A stretch of DNA of 64,000 nt, from the NCBI RefSeq assembly GCF_011683955.1, contig NZ_JAAQPI010000010.1:306086-370085 (forward strand). The letters are read 5' to 3'. Shown here one piece after another: positions 1 through 9,393 of this stretch (position 1 is the stretch's first letter; each line of letters opens with the position of its first letter). Under the pieces are notes generated by a model, which had not been told where the DNA came from, made no database searches, and saw only the letters and a program-made list of their open reading frames with translations. A program made the translations under genes and the position numbers. The DNA comes from Pseudomaricurvus alkylphenolicus (GTDB lineage: Bacteria > Pseudomonadota > Gammaproteobacteria > Pseudomonadales > Cellvibrionaceae).

Positions 1-354
1 AGGCACGGCTACGGCACCAATGGCGGTAATGGCGAGAAACGCCGTCAGCCATTCGGGGTAGTTTCGCATGGCGATAGCCACCCGCTCGCCGGGTTGCACT
101 TGCAGCTCCTGGATCAGGGCATGTGCTGTGCTATGGATCTGTTGTTGCAGCTGGATGTAGCTGATTCTGTCATCCTGGTAGACCAACGCCGTGGCGTCAT
201 TGTGCTGGCTGAGAGCTTCAACGAAATGACCGAGGTTAGGGGGACAGTGGCGATACACGGGGTAAGGATGCTCCCCGATCCGGGCCTGTGTGATCTCAAA
301 GGGCATGCCCGATTGGGTCAGCGCGGCAATGGTCTGCCTGACGGCGTCCAACAT
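1..354 (-). CDS. Acyl-CoA synthetase (AMP-binding), N-terminal 118 residues
   Basis: This is the start of a minus-strand gene that runs off the left edge; the frame is open from the ATG complement at 352-354 to base 1. The protein begins MLDAVRQTIAALTQ and continues with motifs typical of the N-terminal part of AMP-dependent acyl-CoA ligases, including a YIQLQQQ..ALIQELQVQPGERVAIAMRN segment that matches the usual 'L..GV..GDRVAI...N' region. Such enzymes activate carboxylic acids as acyl-adenylates and then CoA thioesters. Substrate cannot be told because the adenylate-forming core lies outside. It is divergent from the LysR gene that starts at 459, so that regulator may control it. Confidence 0.8.
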   Translation of the reverse strand, partial: MLDAVRQTIAALTQSGMPFEITQARIGEHPYPVYRHCPPNLGHFVEALSQHNDATALVYQDDRISYIQLQQQIHSTAHALIQELQVQPGERVAIAMRNYPEWLTAFLAITAIGAVAVP

Positions 355-458
355 AAAAACCTCATTATTATCCGGTGTTGATCACGTCATAGTAGCCTAG
401 CGACGAGTACTGACCTATGATATTTAAGTGAATACTCTATTTACTATAGTGAATAATT

Positions 459-1352
459 ATGCAGCAGATGATTCGCCTCACCGTGTTTGCGGCTGTGGTC
501 GAGGAACTGGGGTTTTCGGCAGCCGCGACGCGTTTGGAACTGTCAAATGCCGCGGTCAGCAAACAGATACATACATTGGAAGAGGAGCTGGGCGTGCGCT
601 TGCTGAATCGCTCAACCCGGCGCCTGGAGCTGACCGCGGCAGGACAGAATCTATACACAGAATGTGCGCCTTTGTTAAAGCACTATTTGCGCGCGCGTGA
701 CAGGGCGCATTCGCTAAATGCCGAGCCCCAGGGAACACTGCGAATCAGCGCCCCCCAAGGCTATGGGCAATACCGAATCAGCCCGTTATTGCCCCGGTTT
801 TTGGCGCAGCATCCGCAGTTGTCTGTGCGCTTGCAATTGGAACAGCATCGCCTGCAGGATCTGGACTGGCAGATGGACGTGGCGTTGATGTTCGGCAAGC
901 TGGAGGATTCCAATCTGGTGGCCAAAAAATTGGGTGAGAGCCACAATGTGGTGTGTGCATCGCCTGAGTATCTGGCGCAACGGGGAGCCCCGCAATTTCC
1001 CAAGGAGCTGATGGATCATAATTGTCTGCTGATGGAATACCCCAATATCCCCGATACCGCCTTGTGGGAGTTTCGTCGCAGCGGGCGACGCGAACGGATT
1101 CGTGTGGGCGGCAACTTTATCACCAACGACAGTACCGCATTACTGACAGTACTGTTGGATGGGGGGGGGATTTCATCGTTACCGTCCTATTTGGTAACCG
1201 ATGCCTTGAAACGTGGTGAGTTGGTCTCGGTGCTATCTGAATACGCCATCGCCAAGGTGCCACTGTATGCGGTCTACCATCACCGTAAGTTTCGGCCGAC
1301 CAAATTGACGGCATTTTTGGACTTTTTAGAGCAGGAATTGCCACTGCTCTAG
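459..1352 (+). CDS. LysR family transcriptional regulator
   Basis: The 297-residue protein has the usual LysR size and layout. An N-terminal winged helix-turn-helix (about residues 1-60, with AAVSKQIHTLEEELGVRL and LNRSTRRLELT) is followed by a substrate-binding domain from about residue 90, beginning GTLRISAPQGYG. The sequence is of the CrgA/DmlR-like LysR subgroup by its HTH wording. It is divergent from an acyl-CoA synthetase gene (start at 354); the 104-bp gap between them contains two copies of GTGAATA near 428-455, which could be part of a binding site. Target and inducer are not known. Confidence 0.88.
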   Translation: MQQMIRLTVFAAVVEELGFSAAATRLELSNAAVSKQIHTLEEELGVRLLNRSTRRLELTAAGQNLYTECAPLLKHYLRARDRAHSLNAEPQGTLRISAPQGYGQYRISPLLPRFLAQHPQLSVRLQLEQHRLQDLDWQMDVALMFGKLEDSNLVAKKLGESHNVVCASPEYLAQRGAPQFPKELMDHNCLLMEYPNIPDTALWEFRRSGRRERIRVGGNFITNDSTALLTVLLDGGGISSLPSYLVTDALKRGELVSVLSEYAIAKVPLYAVYHHRKFRPTKLTAFLDFLEQELPLL

Positions 1353-1356
1353 ATAT

Positions 1357-2034
1357 TCAGGGAGTCAGACTCTTTGATTTCGTCTCTTCTGACAGGGGTG
1401 CCGTCAATGCCGCCACCAAAGTATCGGTAAGGTTACTGATAAACAGATCCTTGCCGCCAAAGGGGTGCTCATTACCATCAAGCACCGCTCGGGCGTAAAT
1501 GGCGAGCGATTGCATCATCAGGTTACCGTACATCACCTGTCGGGCCTCAAGAACCTGCTCTGGTAACTCCCCCGTAAAACGATTCATGCGTTCAAATGCC
1601 CGCTGGCGCGCTTTATCTATAGCATCCGGGTGTCCCTTCAGAATCATGTCCGAACTTTTCAGAAACACCTGCCCGACGATCACCAGGTAATCCACACCCT
1701 GAGGGGTCTCCAATTGTTCGACGAAGGGCAGCAGTACGGCCTCGGTGATTAGTCTTGCGGTTTGCTGCTCGACGGGCAGGGCGTCGAATTGGTCCAGGCG
1801 GCTATTGATGTCGTTATCAATCGGCCCGTAGTGCTCGTAAATCACTGCATCCAGCAGACCTTGTTTACTGCCAAAGTGGTAGTGCATCGCCGAGGTGTTT
1901 TTCTGACCGGCGGCCTTGTTGATTTCATTCAGAGACACGGCGTCGATGCCCTTGCGGGCAAACAGTTCCTGGGCTTTGAGAATCAGGGCGTTGCGGCGGT
2001 CTGCCGTATTGTTACTGGGTTTTGGGGTACTCAT
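1357..2034 (-). CDS. TetR family transcriptional regulator
   Basis: This 225-residue protein has an N-terminal TetR HTH (ILKAQELFARKGIDAVSLN...MHYHFGSKQGLLDAVIYEHY, about residues 17-65) and a helical ligand-binding remainder. I start it at the ATG complement at 2032-2034 (MSTPKPSNNTADRR); a start 36 bases upstream is possible but adds a hydrophobic stretch unlike the family. It is divergent from the FAD-dependent dehydrogenase at 2172. Two perfect 6-4-6 palindromes in the gap (2074-2089 and 2102-2117) are good operator candidates, so it probably represses itself and the flavoprotein gene. The ligand is unknown. Confidence 0.88.
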   Translation of the reverse strand: MSTPKPSNNTADRRNALILKAQELFARKGIDAVSLNEINKAAGQKNTSAMHYHFGSKQGLLDAVIYEHYGPIDNDINSRLDQFDALPVEQQTARLITEAVLLPFVEQLETPQGVDYLVIVGQVFLKSSDMILKGHPDAIDKARQRAFERMNRFTGELPEQVLEARQVMYGNLMMQSLAIYARAVLDGNEHPFGGKDLFISNLTDTLVAALTAPLSEETKSKSLTP

Positions 2035-2073
2035 GGCGGGGTAAGTTACCACAAAGATGAAGTCTTGCAAAAA

Positions 2074-2117
2074 TAAAGATAGTTCTTTAATCTGGTGTCA
2101 ATAAAGAAGGCTCTTTA
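2074..2117. promoter_or_regulatory. Twin palindromic operator for the TetR regulator
   Basis: Two identical half-site pairs, TAAAGA-N4-TCTTTA, lie at 2074-2089 (spacer TAGT) and 2102-2117 (spacer AGGC). Both are perfect 6-bp inverted repeats and their centres are 28 bp apart. They sit between the divergent TetR and FAD-dehydrogenase genes, the usual place for a TetR operator. The assignment to this regulator is inferred from position. Confidence 0.65.
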
Positions 2118-2171
2118 AATTGGTTCTGTGGGGCCGATCTTATAACTATCTGATCTATATAGGTTTATTGT

Positions 2172-3737
2172 ATGACTGAGGTAAAAACTGAGATAAAGAA
2201 GCCAACCCCCACCCGATCAACGCCAGTCAAAGAAGTCTCTCATTGGGATATCGAGACGGACGTTGTTATTGTCGGCTTTGGCGGCGCCGGCAGTTGCGCT
2301 GCGATTGAAGCGGCGAATGCCGGTGCTGAAGTGCACCTGTTTGAGGTGTCTTCTGCAGCTGGGGGTTCCACCGCGCTCTCCGGTGGCGAGGTTTATCTCG
2401 GTGGCAGTGGCGGTACCGCCATGCAAAAGAAGTTTGGTTTTGAGGATACTACCGAGAATCTGGTGAATTACCTGATGATGCAGCATGCTCCTCAGGCAGA
2501 TGAAGAAAAGATTCGCAGGTTTGCAGAGGGCGCTGCAGGCCATTTCGACTGGCTGGTGGAGATGGGTGTTCCTTTTAAAGAATCTTACTACGAGGAACGT
2601 GTGGTTGAGCCGACCACAGACGACTGTCTGTTCTGGTGCGGTAACGAGAAAACCTGGCCTGAAATTGAGAAATGCAAGCCGGTGCCTCGCGGACATGTGG
2701 TGCAGATGGAAGGCATGGGTGCCGGCGCGCTGTTGATGCAGGTGTTGGAAAAGGCAGCCGTAGCCCGAGGTGTTAACGTACATTTCGACAGCCGGGCACT
2801 GAGCCTGATTGTGGATGAGCATGAGCAAGTTGTGGGGTTGATGGTTCGCAAAGACGGTAAAGTCCTGGCTTGTAAAGCCCGGGGCGGGGTCGTTCTGTGT
2901 GCCGGTGGTTTTGTGATGAACGAAAAGATGGTCAAGCAGTACGCGCCCCGCCTCAATGCCGCCAACAACCCGATTGGTAATCCCGGGGACACCGGCACGG
3001 GTATTCAGATGGGAATGTCGGTGGGCGGCGCAGCCATCAATATGCACGAAGGTTTCAGCAGCGTGCCTTATTATCCACCTGCCAGCCTGACTTACAGCAT
3101 TATCGTCAACGGCAAAGGGCAGCGTTTTGTTAATGAGGATGCCTATCATGGTCGTATTGGCACTCGCCTGCTGGAGCAATACCGGGAGCAAAACAACGAA
3201 CGCATTTATATGATTGCGGATGTGGATGCCTATGGTAATTATGAAGAGGGCAGCTGGTTAAATGCGGATGTTGTTGCGACCGGTGAGACTATTGAAGAGT
3301 TGGAACAGGAGTTGGGATTGCCCGCAGACAGTCTGTCGCACACCATGAATTTTTATAATCAACACGCCGAAGCCGGTGAAGATCCTTTGTTTCATAAGCA
3401 GTCACAGTGGTTGCGACCTCTGCAGGCGCCCTATGTGGCTTTGGATATGACGCCAGGGCGCGGTGTTTATATTCCGTTTTTTACCCTGGGAGGACTGGAT
3501 ACTCTGCCCAGCGGTGAGGTTAAGAAGTTGGATGGTTCCATTGTGCCGGGATTATATGCAGCGGGTCGAACCGCCTGCGGCATACCGCGGCGTGGTGACG
3601 GTTACAATTCCGGGATCAGTATTGCTGACGCGACTTTTTCCGGTCGTCAGGCGGGTGTGGCTGCAAGTCAGCGGGCGCGGTCTGTTGCGTACGCCGCCCA
3701 AGGATGTGTTGTCGGTTGCTCCCAAGGCGGCGATTGA
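2172..3737 (+). CDS. FAD-dependent dehydrogenase (KstD/fumarate-reductase flavoprotein family), altered C-terminus
   Basis: The 521-residue product carries an N-terminal Rossmann FAD motif (VVIVGFGGAGSCAAIEAA, about residues 31-48), a GGSTALSGGEVY segment, and the C-terminal FAD signature GRTACGIPRRGDGYNSGISI followed by ADATFSGRQAG near residue 490. This is the layout of 3-ketosteroid-dehydrogenase/fumarate-reductase-like flavoproteins, which oxidise or reduce an alpha,beta carbon-carbon bond. From about residue 500 the reading frame enters DNA that, in another frame, encodes the tail of an SDR enzyme, so the last 20 residues are probably foreign. The FAD core looks complete and the enzyme may still work. 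It is divergent from, and probably repressed by, the TetR regulator. Substrate unknown. Confidence 0.82.
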   Translation: MTEVKTEIKKPTPTRSTPVKEVSHWDIETDVVIVGFGGAGSCAAIEAANAGAEVHLFEVSSAAGGSTALSGGEVYLGGSGGTAMQKKFGFEDTTENLVNYLMMQHAPQADEEKIRRFAEGAAGHFDWLVEMGVPFKESYYEERVVEPTTDDCLFWCGNEKTWPEIEKCKPVPRGHVVQMEGMGAGALLMQVLEKAAVARGVNVHFDSRALSLIVDEHEQVVGLMVRKDGKVLACKARGGVVLCAGGFVMNEKMVKQYAPRLNAANNPIGNPGDTGTGIQMGMSVGGAAINMHEGFSSVPYYPPASLTYSIIVNGKGQRFVNEDAYHGRIGTRLLEQYREQNNERIYMIADVDAYGNYEEGSWLNADVVATGETIEELEQELGLPADSLSHTMNFYNQHAEAGEDPLFHKQSQWLRPLQAPYVALDMTPGRGVYIPFFTLGGLDTLPSGEVKKLDGSIVPGLYAAGRTACGIPRRGDGYNSGISIADATFSGRQAGVAASQRARSVAYAAQGCVVGCSQGGD

Positions 3738-3933
3738 GGCGGGGATTTATTTGCGGCTTGAGCAGGAGGGGGTATTTGATGATCGATGGAAGGAGGCGGT
3801 TAAGACTGGATTGTGTTTGAAGCGGTTCGGGCAGGCTCGGGATATCGGTGAGGCGGCGGCTTTTTTGGCGTCGAACCGGGCGAATTATGTGACTGGGCAG
3901 ATATTAAGTGTGGATGGGGGGTATAGCGTCTAG
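3679..3933 (+). pseudogene. Remnant of a short-chain dehydrogenase (C-terminal third only)
   Basis: In the frame one base off the flavoprotein, the sequence reads GLLRTPPKDVLSVAPKAAI and ends with LKRFGQARDIGEAAAFLASN, then YVTGQILSVDGGYSV. This is the typical end of an SDR: the G-R-TP loop, the RFG..-DIG-AAAFLAS helix and the TGQ-L-VDGG strand. The Rossmann motif and the YxxxK catalytic pair are missing, so the fragment cannot be an active enzyme. The homology begins just where the upstream FAD gene loses its own, which points to a deletion that fused two neighbouring genes of one catabolic cluster. Confidence 0.75.
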
Positions 3934-4200
3934 TAGAGCCTGTAAATCTAATTGGAGCCTGTAAATAAAACTGTGTAAGAGCCTGTAAATAAAAGCTTGT
4001 AAATAATTCTGTGTCACTGCCTTGAGTCTGTAAATTCTGCGCTCAGCAGAAACATCTGGAAACGCCCATTTTTCCCCAAATTGTTCTGCTGATTTACCCG
4101 AATTCGGTCAAATGACTCTCCGGGTCTCTGGTAAGCTAGTTCGAAAAATAACGAAAGCAAGGGTATCGTTTTTGCCCTCCCACAGACAGGCCAATCCACC
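3934..4200. other. Intergenic stretch after the gene scar
   Basis: After the repeats, the rest of this stretch (about 4040-4200) holds no convincing gene. A 76-codon minus-strand frame (4014-4244) matches nothing I recognise and overlaps the plus-strand frame that begins at 4201. Confidence 0.4.
3936..4010. repeat. Cluster of GAGCCTGTAAAT direct repeats, probable insertion-sequence scar
   Basis: GAGCCTGTAAAT occurs at about 3937, 3954 and 3978, with two degenerate copies (GCTTGTAAAT, GAGTCTGTAAAT) up to about 4035. ACTGTGTAA and TTCTGTGTCACTGCC lie between them. The wording resembles terminal regions of IS256-type elements as I remember them, but no transposase gene is present here. The repeats directly follow the truncated SDR gene, so they may mark the element that caused the deletion. 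Confidence 0.45.
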
Positions 4201-4485
4201 ATGTACCACACCGGATACTTCTCGCTGATCTTCGAAGACGGCATGAGGATCTATTATAAGACAACCTTTAGCGCCGAACGTTGGTCCGCGCGATCCGTGT
4301 TACGGCGAAAGGCGTTTACGTTTATGCATGATCTCAATGCGGTAGGACTCAGTGTTGAGTCTTTGATGGACTGCCTTCTCTGCGCAGAGACCCTAACTCC
4401 CAACGCGGGATTGAATGATGTCGATGTCTACCAAGGTGATATCGAACCGATTCGTTCCGTACAAGATCTCGACGTTTTCACTTAG
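4201..4485 (+). CDS. Hypothetical small protein (94 residues)
   Basis: An open frame of 94 codons starts with ATG at 4201 and stops 26 bases before the preferred start of the glutamate dehydrogenase gene. The product (MYHTGYFSLIFEDGMRIYYK...) is mixed charged and hydrophobic, has no signal peptide or membrane segment and resembles no family I know. No strong ribosome binding site is visible. Its position directly in front of the GDH gene makes it either a small co-transcribed gene or a chance frame; I rate it as uncertain. Confidence 0.35.
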   Translation: MYHTGYFSLIFEDGMRIYYKTTFSAERWSARSVLRRKAFTFMHDLNAVGLSVESLMDCLLCAETLTPNAGLNDVDVYQGDIEPIRSVQDLDVFT

Positions 4486-4510
4486 TTTTGGCGCAAATAC
4501 CGACCTGACC

Positions 4511-7500
4511 ATGACAACTGACGTAGTAACTAACGCCCCTGAAGCGACCTGTTCCAAACATCAATTCACCGACCACCAATCCCCAATGTCTGCCGCCCCC
4601 GAGGCTCTGCGACTCAAACTTGCAGGCCTTTCAGGCATAGGGGACGACCTTATCTCGAACGACGCCAAGGGTAGAGCCCTATGCTGCTGGCATTTTTTAA
4701 ACAATCGTTCGATCGAAAATAAGATACGCGTATTTAACCCGGACTTGGAGAAGGACGGCTGGCTTTGTGAGCATACCGTTATCTTGATCCTGTCGGAGGA
4801 CAGAGAGTTTCTCGTCGATTCGCTGCGCATTGAACTCACTCGTCGCGGGTTACAGATTCACGAAGTTGACAGCGTCATCGTTGATGTGTTGAGAGACAGA
4901 GAGGGGGTTTTACAACGAGTCTCACTGAAGGATGCCCACCTTGATGAGGGCGCGGCAGAGGCTCGAACGGAAGCCCTGGTTTACTTGGAAGTCAGTCGTC
5001 ATACGGACGAATCGGACATGCTTGAGTTAACGTCGGCGTTTCGATCGGTGTTGCGGGACGTCGGAACGGTGGTAACCGATCATCAAAGCCTACGCGCCAA
5101 GGTCGTCGCCGCCGGTGAGGAGCTGACGCGGGTTGAGGACAAGGCACTTAAGGTCAATGTTGAGGAAGCCAGGTCCTTTCTGAAGTGGTTGGCAAACGGA
5201 CACTTCGTACTGCTGGGATATTGCGAGTACGAGTTTCAGGAGCTGGAAGGCAAGCGCTTGTTGTGTGAACGAACGGATCAACGGCTGGGATTGTTTCGCT
5301 TAAGAGAAGGCCATGACACAACGGCGTTTGAGGACGATCTTAATCCGGGCATGACCCGCTTTCACCTAACGCCGCAACTGTTGTCTTTCTCCAAGTCGTC
5401 GGTGCGCTCGCGGGTACATCGCCATGCCTATTCCGATTACGTCGTGGTTAAGAAGTTCGATGCCCAGGGCCGTGTTTGTGGCGAGGGGCGATTTCTGGGG
5501 TTATACACCGCAGCGGTATACACCCTCTCACCCACTTTGATTCCGGTGGTACGGCAGAAGGTTGCCAATGTGTTGGCGCGTGCGGATCTGGATCCCGGCT
5601 CCCATGACGGCAAGGCACTGCGTCAAATTGTGGAGACGTTTCCCCGCGATGAGTTGTTCCAGAGCAACGAGTCTGAGTTGTTGGAAACCATCCGGGGCGT
5701 CGCACACATCAAGGAGCGTCAGCAGGTGCGCCTGTTTGTGCGCAGGGACCCCTACGGCAAATTCGTCAATGCCATCGTCTATGTGCCCAGGGATCAGTTC
5801 AATACGCAGATCCGCGAGCGGATTCAGCATCTGATCGGCGCTGCCATCAACGCTCAGGAGCATGAATTCACCACGTACTTCTCGGAGTCGGTGTTAGCCC
5901 GGTGTCATATCGTGTTCAAAGTGGACCCCGAGCAGACACCGAGTATCGAGGTCAAGCGCCTGGAACGGCGTATTGTGGACATTGCCCGCTCCTGGCAGGA
6001 CAGGCTCTATGACTCGTTGTGCGAAACCCACGGGGAGGAACTCGGCACACAACTTTTCAAACGCTACGCGGGCGGTTTTACTTCCGGTTACCAGGAGTAT
6101 TTTGAAGCCCGGGCGGCGGTTCAGGATCTGAGCGCCATCGATGGCTTGAATAAGGAGCAGCCCCTGGCCATGAGTTTCTACCAACCCATGGGAGCGGCGA
6201 CAAACGCCATGCGCTTTAAGGTGTTTCACCTGGGGTCAACCCTGGAATTGTCGGACGTGATTCCAGTGCTGGAGAATCTCGGGCTACGGGTGCTGGGCGA
6301 GCATCCCTTCCAAATCAAGTCCAGTGACGGCAGGCGGGTATGGATGCACGACTTTGACCTGCGCTTTGGGTTGCAAACCGACATCGACGTACAATCCGCC
6401 CGGCAGAACTTCCAGGACGCGTTTGCCGCGATATGGAACCGGGAGGCTCACAACGATGCCTTTAACCGATTGGTTCTCGGTGCTCGTCTGAGCTGGCGGG
6501 AGGTGACGGTGCTGCGGGCCTACGCCTGTTATATGAAGCAGACGATGTTTAACTTCAGCCAAACCTACATCGCCAACACGCTTGCCAACCATCTGGACAT
6601 TACCCGTAACCTGGTCGCGCTGTTCAAATTCACCTTTGACCCCCGAGTCAATGGCGGTGCGCAACGAGACCTTGAAAGGATCGATCGCTTGAGACAAAAG
6701 ATCCTCGACAGTCTGGATCGAGTCGATAATCTCAACGAAGACCAAATTATCCGACGGTATCTGGAGTTTATTCAGGGGACGCTGCGCACCAATTTCTTCC
6801 AGAATGGTCCTGAGGGCACACCCAAGAATTACATTTCCCTCAAATTTGCCCCTCAGACCATAGAGGATATTCCCGAACCGCGTCCGTTGTACGAAATTTT
6901 TGTCTATTCTCCTCGGGTTGAGGGCGTTCACCTGCGCGGTGGCTCCGTGGCTCGTGGTGGATTACGCTGGTCGGATCGTTTGCAGGATTACCGTACCGAA
7001 GTGCTGGGTCTGGTCAAAGCCCAGCAGGTCAAAAATGCGGTGATTGTTCCCAGTGGGGCCAAAGGCGGTTTCGTTGCCAAGCGACTTCCTACCGAGGGTG
7101 GGCGCCAGGCTCAACTGGAGGAAGGCATCGCCTGTTATCAAACCTTTATTCGGGGTTTGCTGGATGTCACAGACAATTTCGCGGAGGGTAACATTGTTGC
7201 TCCTCCGCAAGTTATCCGTCGTGACGGTGATGACCCCTATCTCGTTGTCGCGGCGGACAAGGGAACAGCCACTTGCTCTGACATTGCCAATCAGATTTCC
7301 GCGGACTATGACCATTGGCTGGGAGACGCCTTCGCCTCCGGAGGCAGTGTGGGTTATGACCACAAAGGTATGGGGATTACGGCACGGGGCGCCTGGGTGT
7401 CCGTACAGCGCCACTTTAAGGAAAAGGGCCTGGACGTTCAAAGCGATGCGTTTACCGTCATTGGCATCGGCGACATGGGCGGGGACGTTTTCGGTAACGG

Positions 7501-9373
7501 TATGTTGATGTCGCCATGCATTTGCCTGACCGCCGCCTTTAATCATCTGCACATTTTCGTCGATCCAGACCCCGATCCCGCCAGCAGTTTCACCGAGCGT
7601 CAGCGCTTGTTCAATGATCCAGGCACGACCTGGCAGGACTACGATAAAGAGCTGATTTCAAAGGGCGGGGGGGTGTTCTCCCGGTCGGCAAAGTCCATCG
7701 TGACAACTCCGGAGATGAAGCGACGATTCCGAATCTCAACGGACAGAATGACCCCAACGGAGTTAATCAACGCGCTGCTGAAGGCGCCAGTCGATCTGAT
7801 TTGGAACGGCGGTATTGGTACTTATGTCAAAGCCGTTGATGAAAACCATAGCGATGTCGGTGACAAAGCCAACGACGCGCTAAGGGTCAATGGCAGCGAA
7901 CTGCGTTGCCGGGTGTTCGGCGAAGGCGGCAATCTGGGTATGACTCAGCTGGGTCGGATCGAATTCTGTCTTGAGGGTGGAGCCTGTAACACAGATTTTA
8001 TCGATAATGCAGCCGGTGTCGATTGCTCAGACCACGAAGTTAACATCAAGATCCTACTCGATGGGATTGTTGGCAACGGGGATCTGACTGACAAACAACG
8101 CAATCGGCTGCTGGAATCGATGACCGACAGCGTGGCTGTTAAAGTGCTGAACAATAACTACAAGCAAACCCAGGCCATATCACTGGCCGAGTACCAAGTG
8201 TCGATTCGGGTGGGGGAATACCGCCGCTTTATCAACCACATGGAGGAGATTGGGCACCTCGATCGTGGGTTGGAGTTTATCCCTGAGGATGAGGAAATTC
8301 TCGAACGCCAGCAAAAGGGCAAGTCTTTAACCCGGCCGGAGTTGTCGGTTCTGATTTCCTACGCCAAGGTGCAGTTAAAAGAAGTACTGGCCAATGAGCA
8401 ACTCACCGACGATGCCTACATTGCGCAATCGGTGGAGTCTGCCTTCCCGCAGGCGTTGAAAAGCCAATACCGGGAGCAGATCTATCAGCACCGTCTGCGC
8501 AAGGAAATTGTGGCCACTCAGGTGGCCAACGACATGGTCAACCACATGGGCATTAATTTTTCTCACCGCCTGGCGGAGTTTACCGGGGCTAACCCGGTGG
8601 ATGTGGCCAAGGCCTATGTGAGTGCGCGGGACATCTACCAAATGCACGGTTACTTCGAGGCGATAGAGGCGCTGGACTTTCAGGTAGACTCAGAGCGGCA
8701 ATACAGTGCGCTGGCCACCATGATGCGTCGGATGCGTCGAGCGACGCGCTGGTTTCTGCGCAATCGACGGGGGTGTTTGTCACCGGCGTTGGAAGTTGAG
8801 GCATTCGCCGCTCCTGTACAGCGGTTGCAGTCCAAACTGCCCGAACTCATCTGCGGCCAACCGCGGCAGGATTGGGAGTCTGGCCGTGACAAGCTGGTGG
8901 AGCAGGGGCTGCCTGAGGCTATTGCCGCCAGCGCCGCCATGCCGACAACCTTGTATTCCGAGCTGCACATGGTTGAGGCGGCCAACGCGCTGTCAGTCGA
9001 TCCTTCGGAGGTGGCCCGAGTCTATTTTGTTCTGGCAGACAGATTGGGATTGCACCGCTTTGTGCATCTGGTGTCGGAAGCCAGACTCAGCAGCTATTGG
9101 CAAGCCATGGCGCGGGAGGCGTTTCTGGATGACGTTGAATCTCAGATTCGAACACTGGCGGAGTCCATCGTCAAGCCAACCACCGAGGGCACATCACTCG
9201 ATGACAGCCTGGAGACTTGGTTACGGGCACACGAGTCTCAGGCCACCCGTTGGCAAACGCTGGTGGGGGAATTGACGCCGACGGACAATATCGACTTTGC
9301 GATGGTGACGGTGGTGCTGAATGAATTGAAAGACCTTGCTCAAAACCACGAGGCGTTACGACAACCCGGCTAG
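4511..9373 (+). CDS. gdhB: NAD-specific glutamate dehydrogenase, large (about 180 kDa) type
   Basis: The 1620-residue product matches the bacterial large NAD-GDH family (Bac_GDH), which oxidatively deaminates glutamate to 2-oxoglutarate and ammonia and usually works in catabolism. The catalytic region is clear around residues 810-860, with RGGSVARGGLRWSDR, the lysine-containing QQVKNAVIVPSGAKGGF, and later GIGDMGGDVFGNGML and FGEGGNLGMTQLGR in the NAD-binding part. The long N-terminal half holds the ACT-like and linker domains of the family. The open frame extends upstream to 4415, but MTTDVV at 4511 is a better start; MSAAPEALRLKL at 4586 is also possible. The gene stands alone and ends at a strong terminator. 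Confidence 0.93.
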   Translation: MTTDVVTNAPEATCSKHQFTDHQSPMSAAPEALRLKLAGLSGIGDDLISNDAKGRALCCWHFLNNRSIENKIRVFNPDLEKDGWLCEHTVILILSEDREFLVDSLRIELTRRGLQIHEVDSVIVDVLRDREGVLQRVSLKDAHLDEGAAEARTEALVYLEVSRHTDESDMLELTSAFRSVLRDVGTVVTDHQSLRAKVVAAGEELTRVEDKALKVNVEEARSFLKWLANGHFVLLGYCEYEFQELEGKRLLCERTDQRLGLFRLREGHDTTAFEDDLNPGMTRFHLTPQLLSFSKSSVRSRVHRHAYSDYVVVKKFDAQGRVCGEGRFLGLYTAAVYTLSPTLIPVVRQKVANVLARADLDPGSHDGKALRQIVETFPRDELFQSNESELLETIRGVAHIKERQQVRLFVRRDPYGKFVNAIVYVPRDQFNTQIRERIQHLIGAAINAQEHEFTTYFSESVLARCHIVFKVDPEQTPSIEVKRLERRIVDIARSWQDRLYDSLCETHGEELGTQLFKRYAGGFTSGYQEYFEARAAVQDLSAIDGLNKEQPLAMSFYQPMGAATNAMRFKVFHLGSTLELSDVIPVLENLGLRVLGEHPFQIKSSDGRRVWMHDFDLRFGLQTDIDVQSARQNFQDAFAAIWNREAHNDAFNRLVLGARLSWREVTVLRAYACYMKQTMFNFSQTYIANTLANHLDITRNLVALFKFTFDPRVNGGAQRDLERIDRLRQKILDSLDRVDNLNEDQIIRRYLEFIQGTLRTNFFQNGPEGTPKNYISLKFAPQTIEDIPEPRPLYEIFVYSPRVEGVHLRGGSVARGGLRWSDRLQDYRTEVLGLVKAQQVKNAVIVPSGAKGGFVAKRLPTEGGRQAQLEEGIACYQTFIRGLLDVTDNFAEGNIVAPPQVIRRDGDDPYLVVAADKGTATCSDIANQISADYDHWLGDAFASGGSVGYDHKGMGITARGAWVSVQRHFKEKGLDVQSDAFTVIGIGDMGGDVFGNGMLMSPCICLTAAFNHLHIFVDPDPDPASSFTERQRLFNDPGTTWQDYDKELISKGGGVFSRSAKSIVTTPEMKRRFRISTDRMTPTELINALLKAPVDLIWNGGIGTYVKAVDENHSDVGDKANDALRVNGSELRCRVFGEGGNLGMTQLGRIEFCLEGGACNTDFIDNAAGVDCSDHEVNIKILLDGIVGNGDLTDKQRNRLLESMTDSVAVKVLNNNYKQTQAISLAEYQVSIRVGEYRRFINHMEEIGHLDRGLEFIPEDEEILERQQKGKSLTRPELSVLISYAKVQLKEVLANEQLTDDAYIAQSVESAFPQALKSQYREQIYQHRLRKEIVATQVANDMVNHMGINFSHRLAEFTGANPVDVAKAYVSARDIYQMHGYFEAIEALDFQVDSERQYSALATMMRRMRRATRWFLRNRRGCLSPALEVEAFAAPVQRLQSKLPELICGQPRQDWESGRDKLVEQGLPEAIAASAAMPTTLYSELHMVEAANALSVDPSEVARVYFVLADRLGLHRFVHLVSEARLSSYWQAMAREAFLDDVESQIRTLAESIVKPTTEGTSLDDSLETWLRAHESQATRWQTLVGELTPTDNIDFAMVTVVLNELKDLAQNHEALRQPG

Positions 9374-9393
9374 CCCTTGGCAGATTTCTGCAC

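Noticed and set aside
2217..3191. Long minus-strand open frame (324 codons) opposite the FAD dehydrogenase gene
   Set aside because: It is a shadow of a gene with strong family motifs and encodes His/Cys-rich, low-sense protein without any recognised domain.
4014..4244. 76-codon minus-strand frame after the IS-like repeats as a transposase fragment
   Set aside because: It contains none of the IS256 transposase phrases and overlaps the plus-strand frame at 4201.
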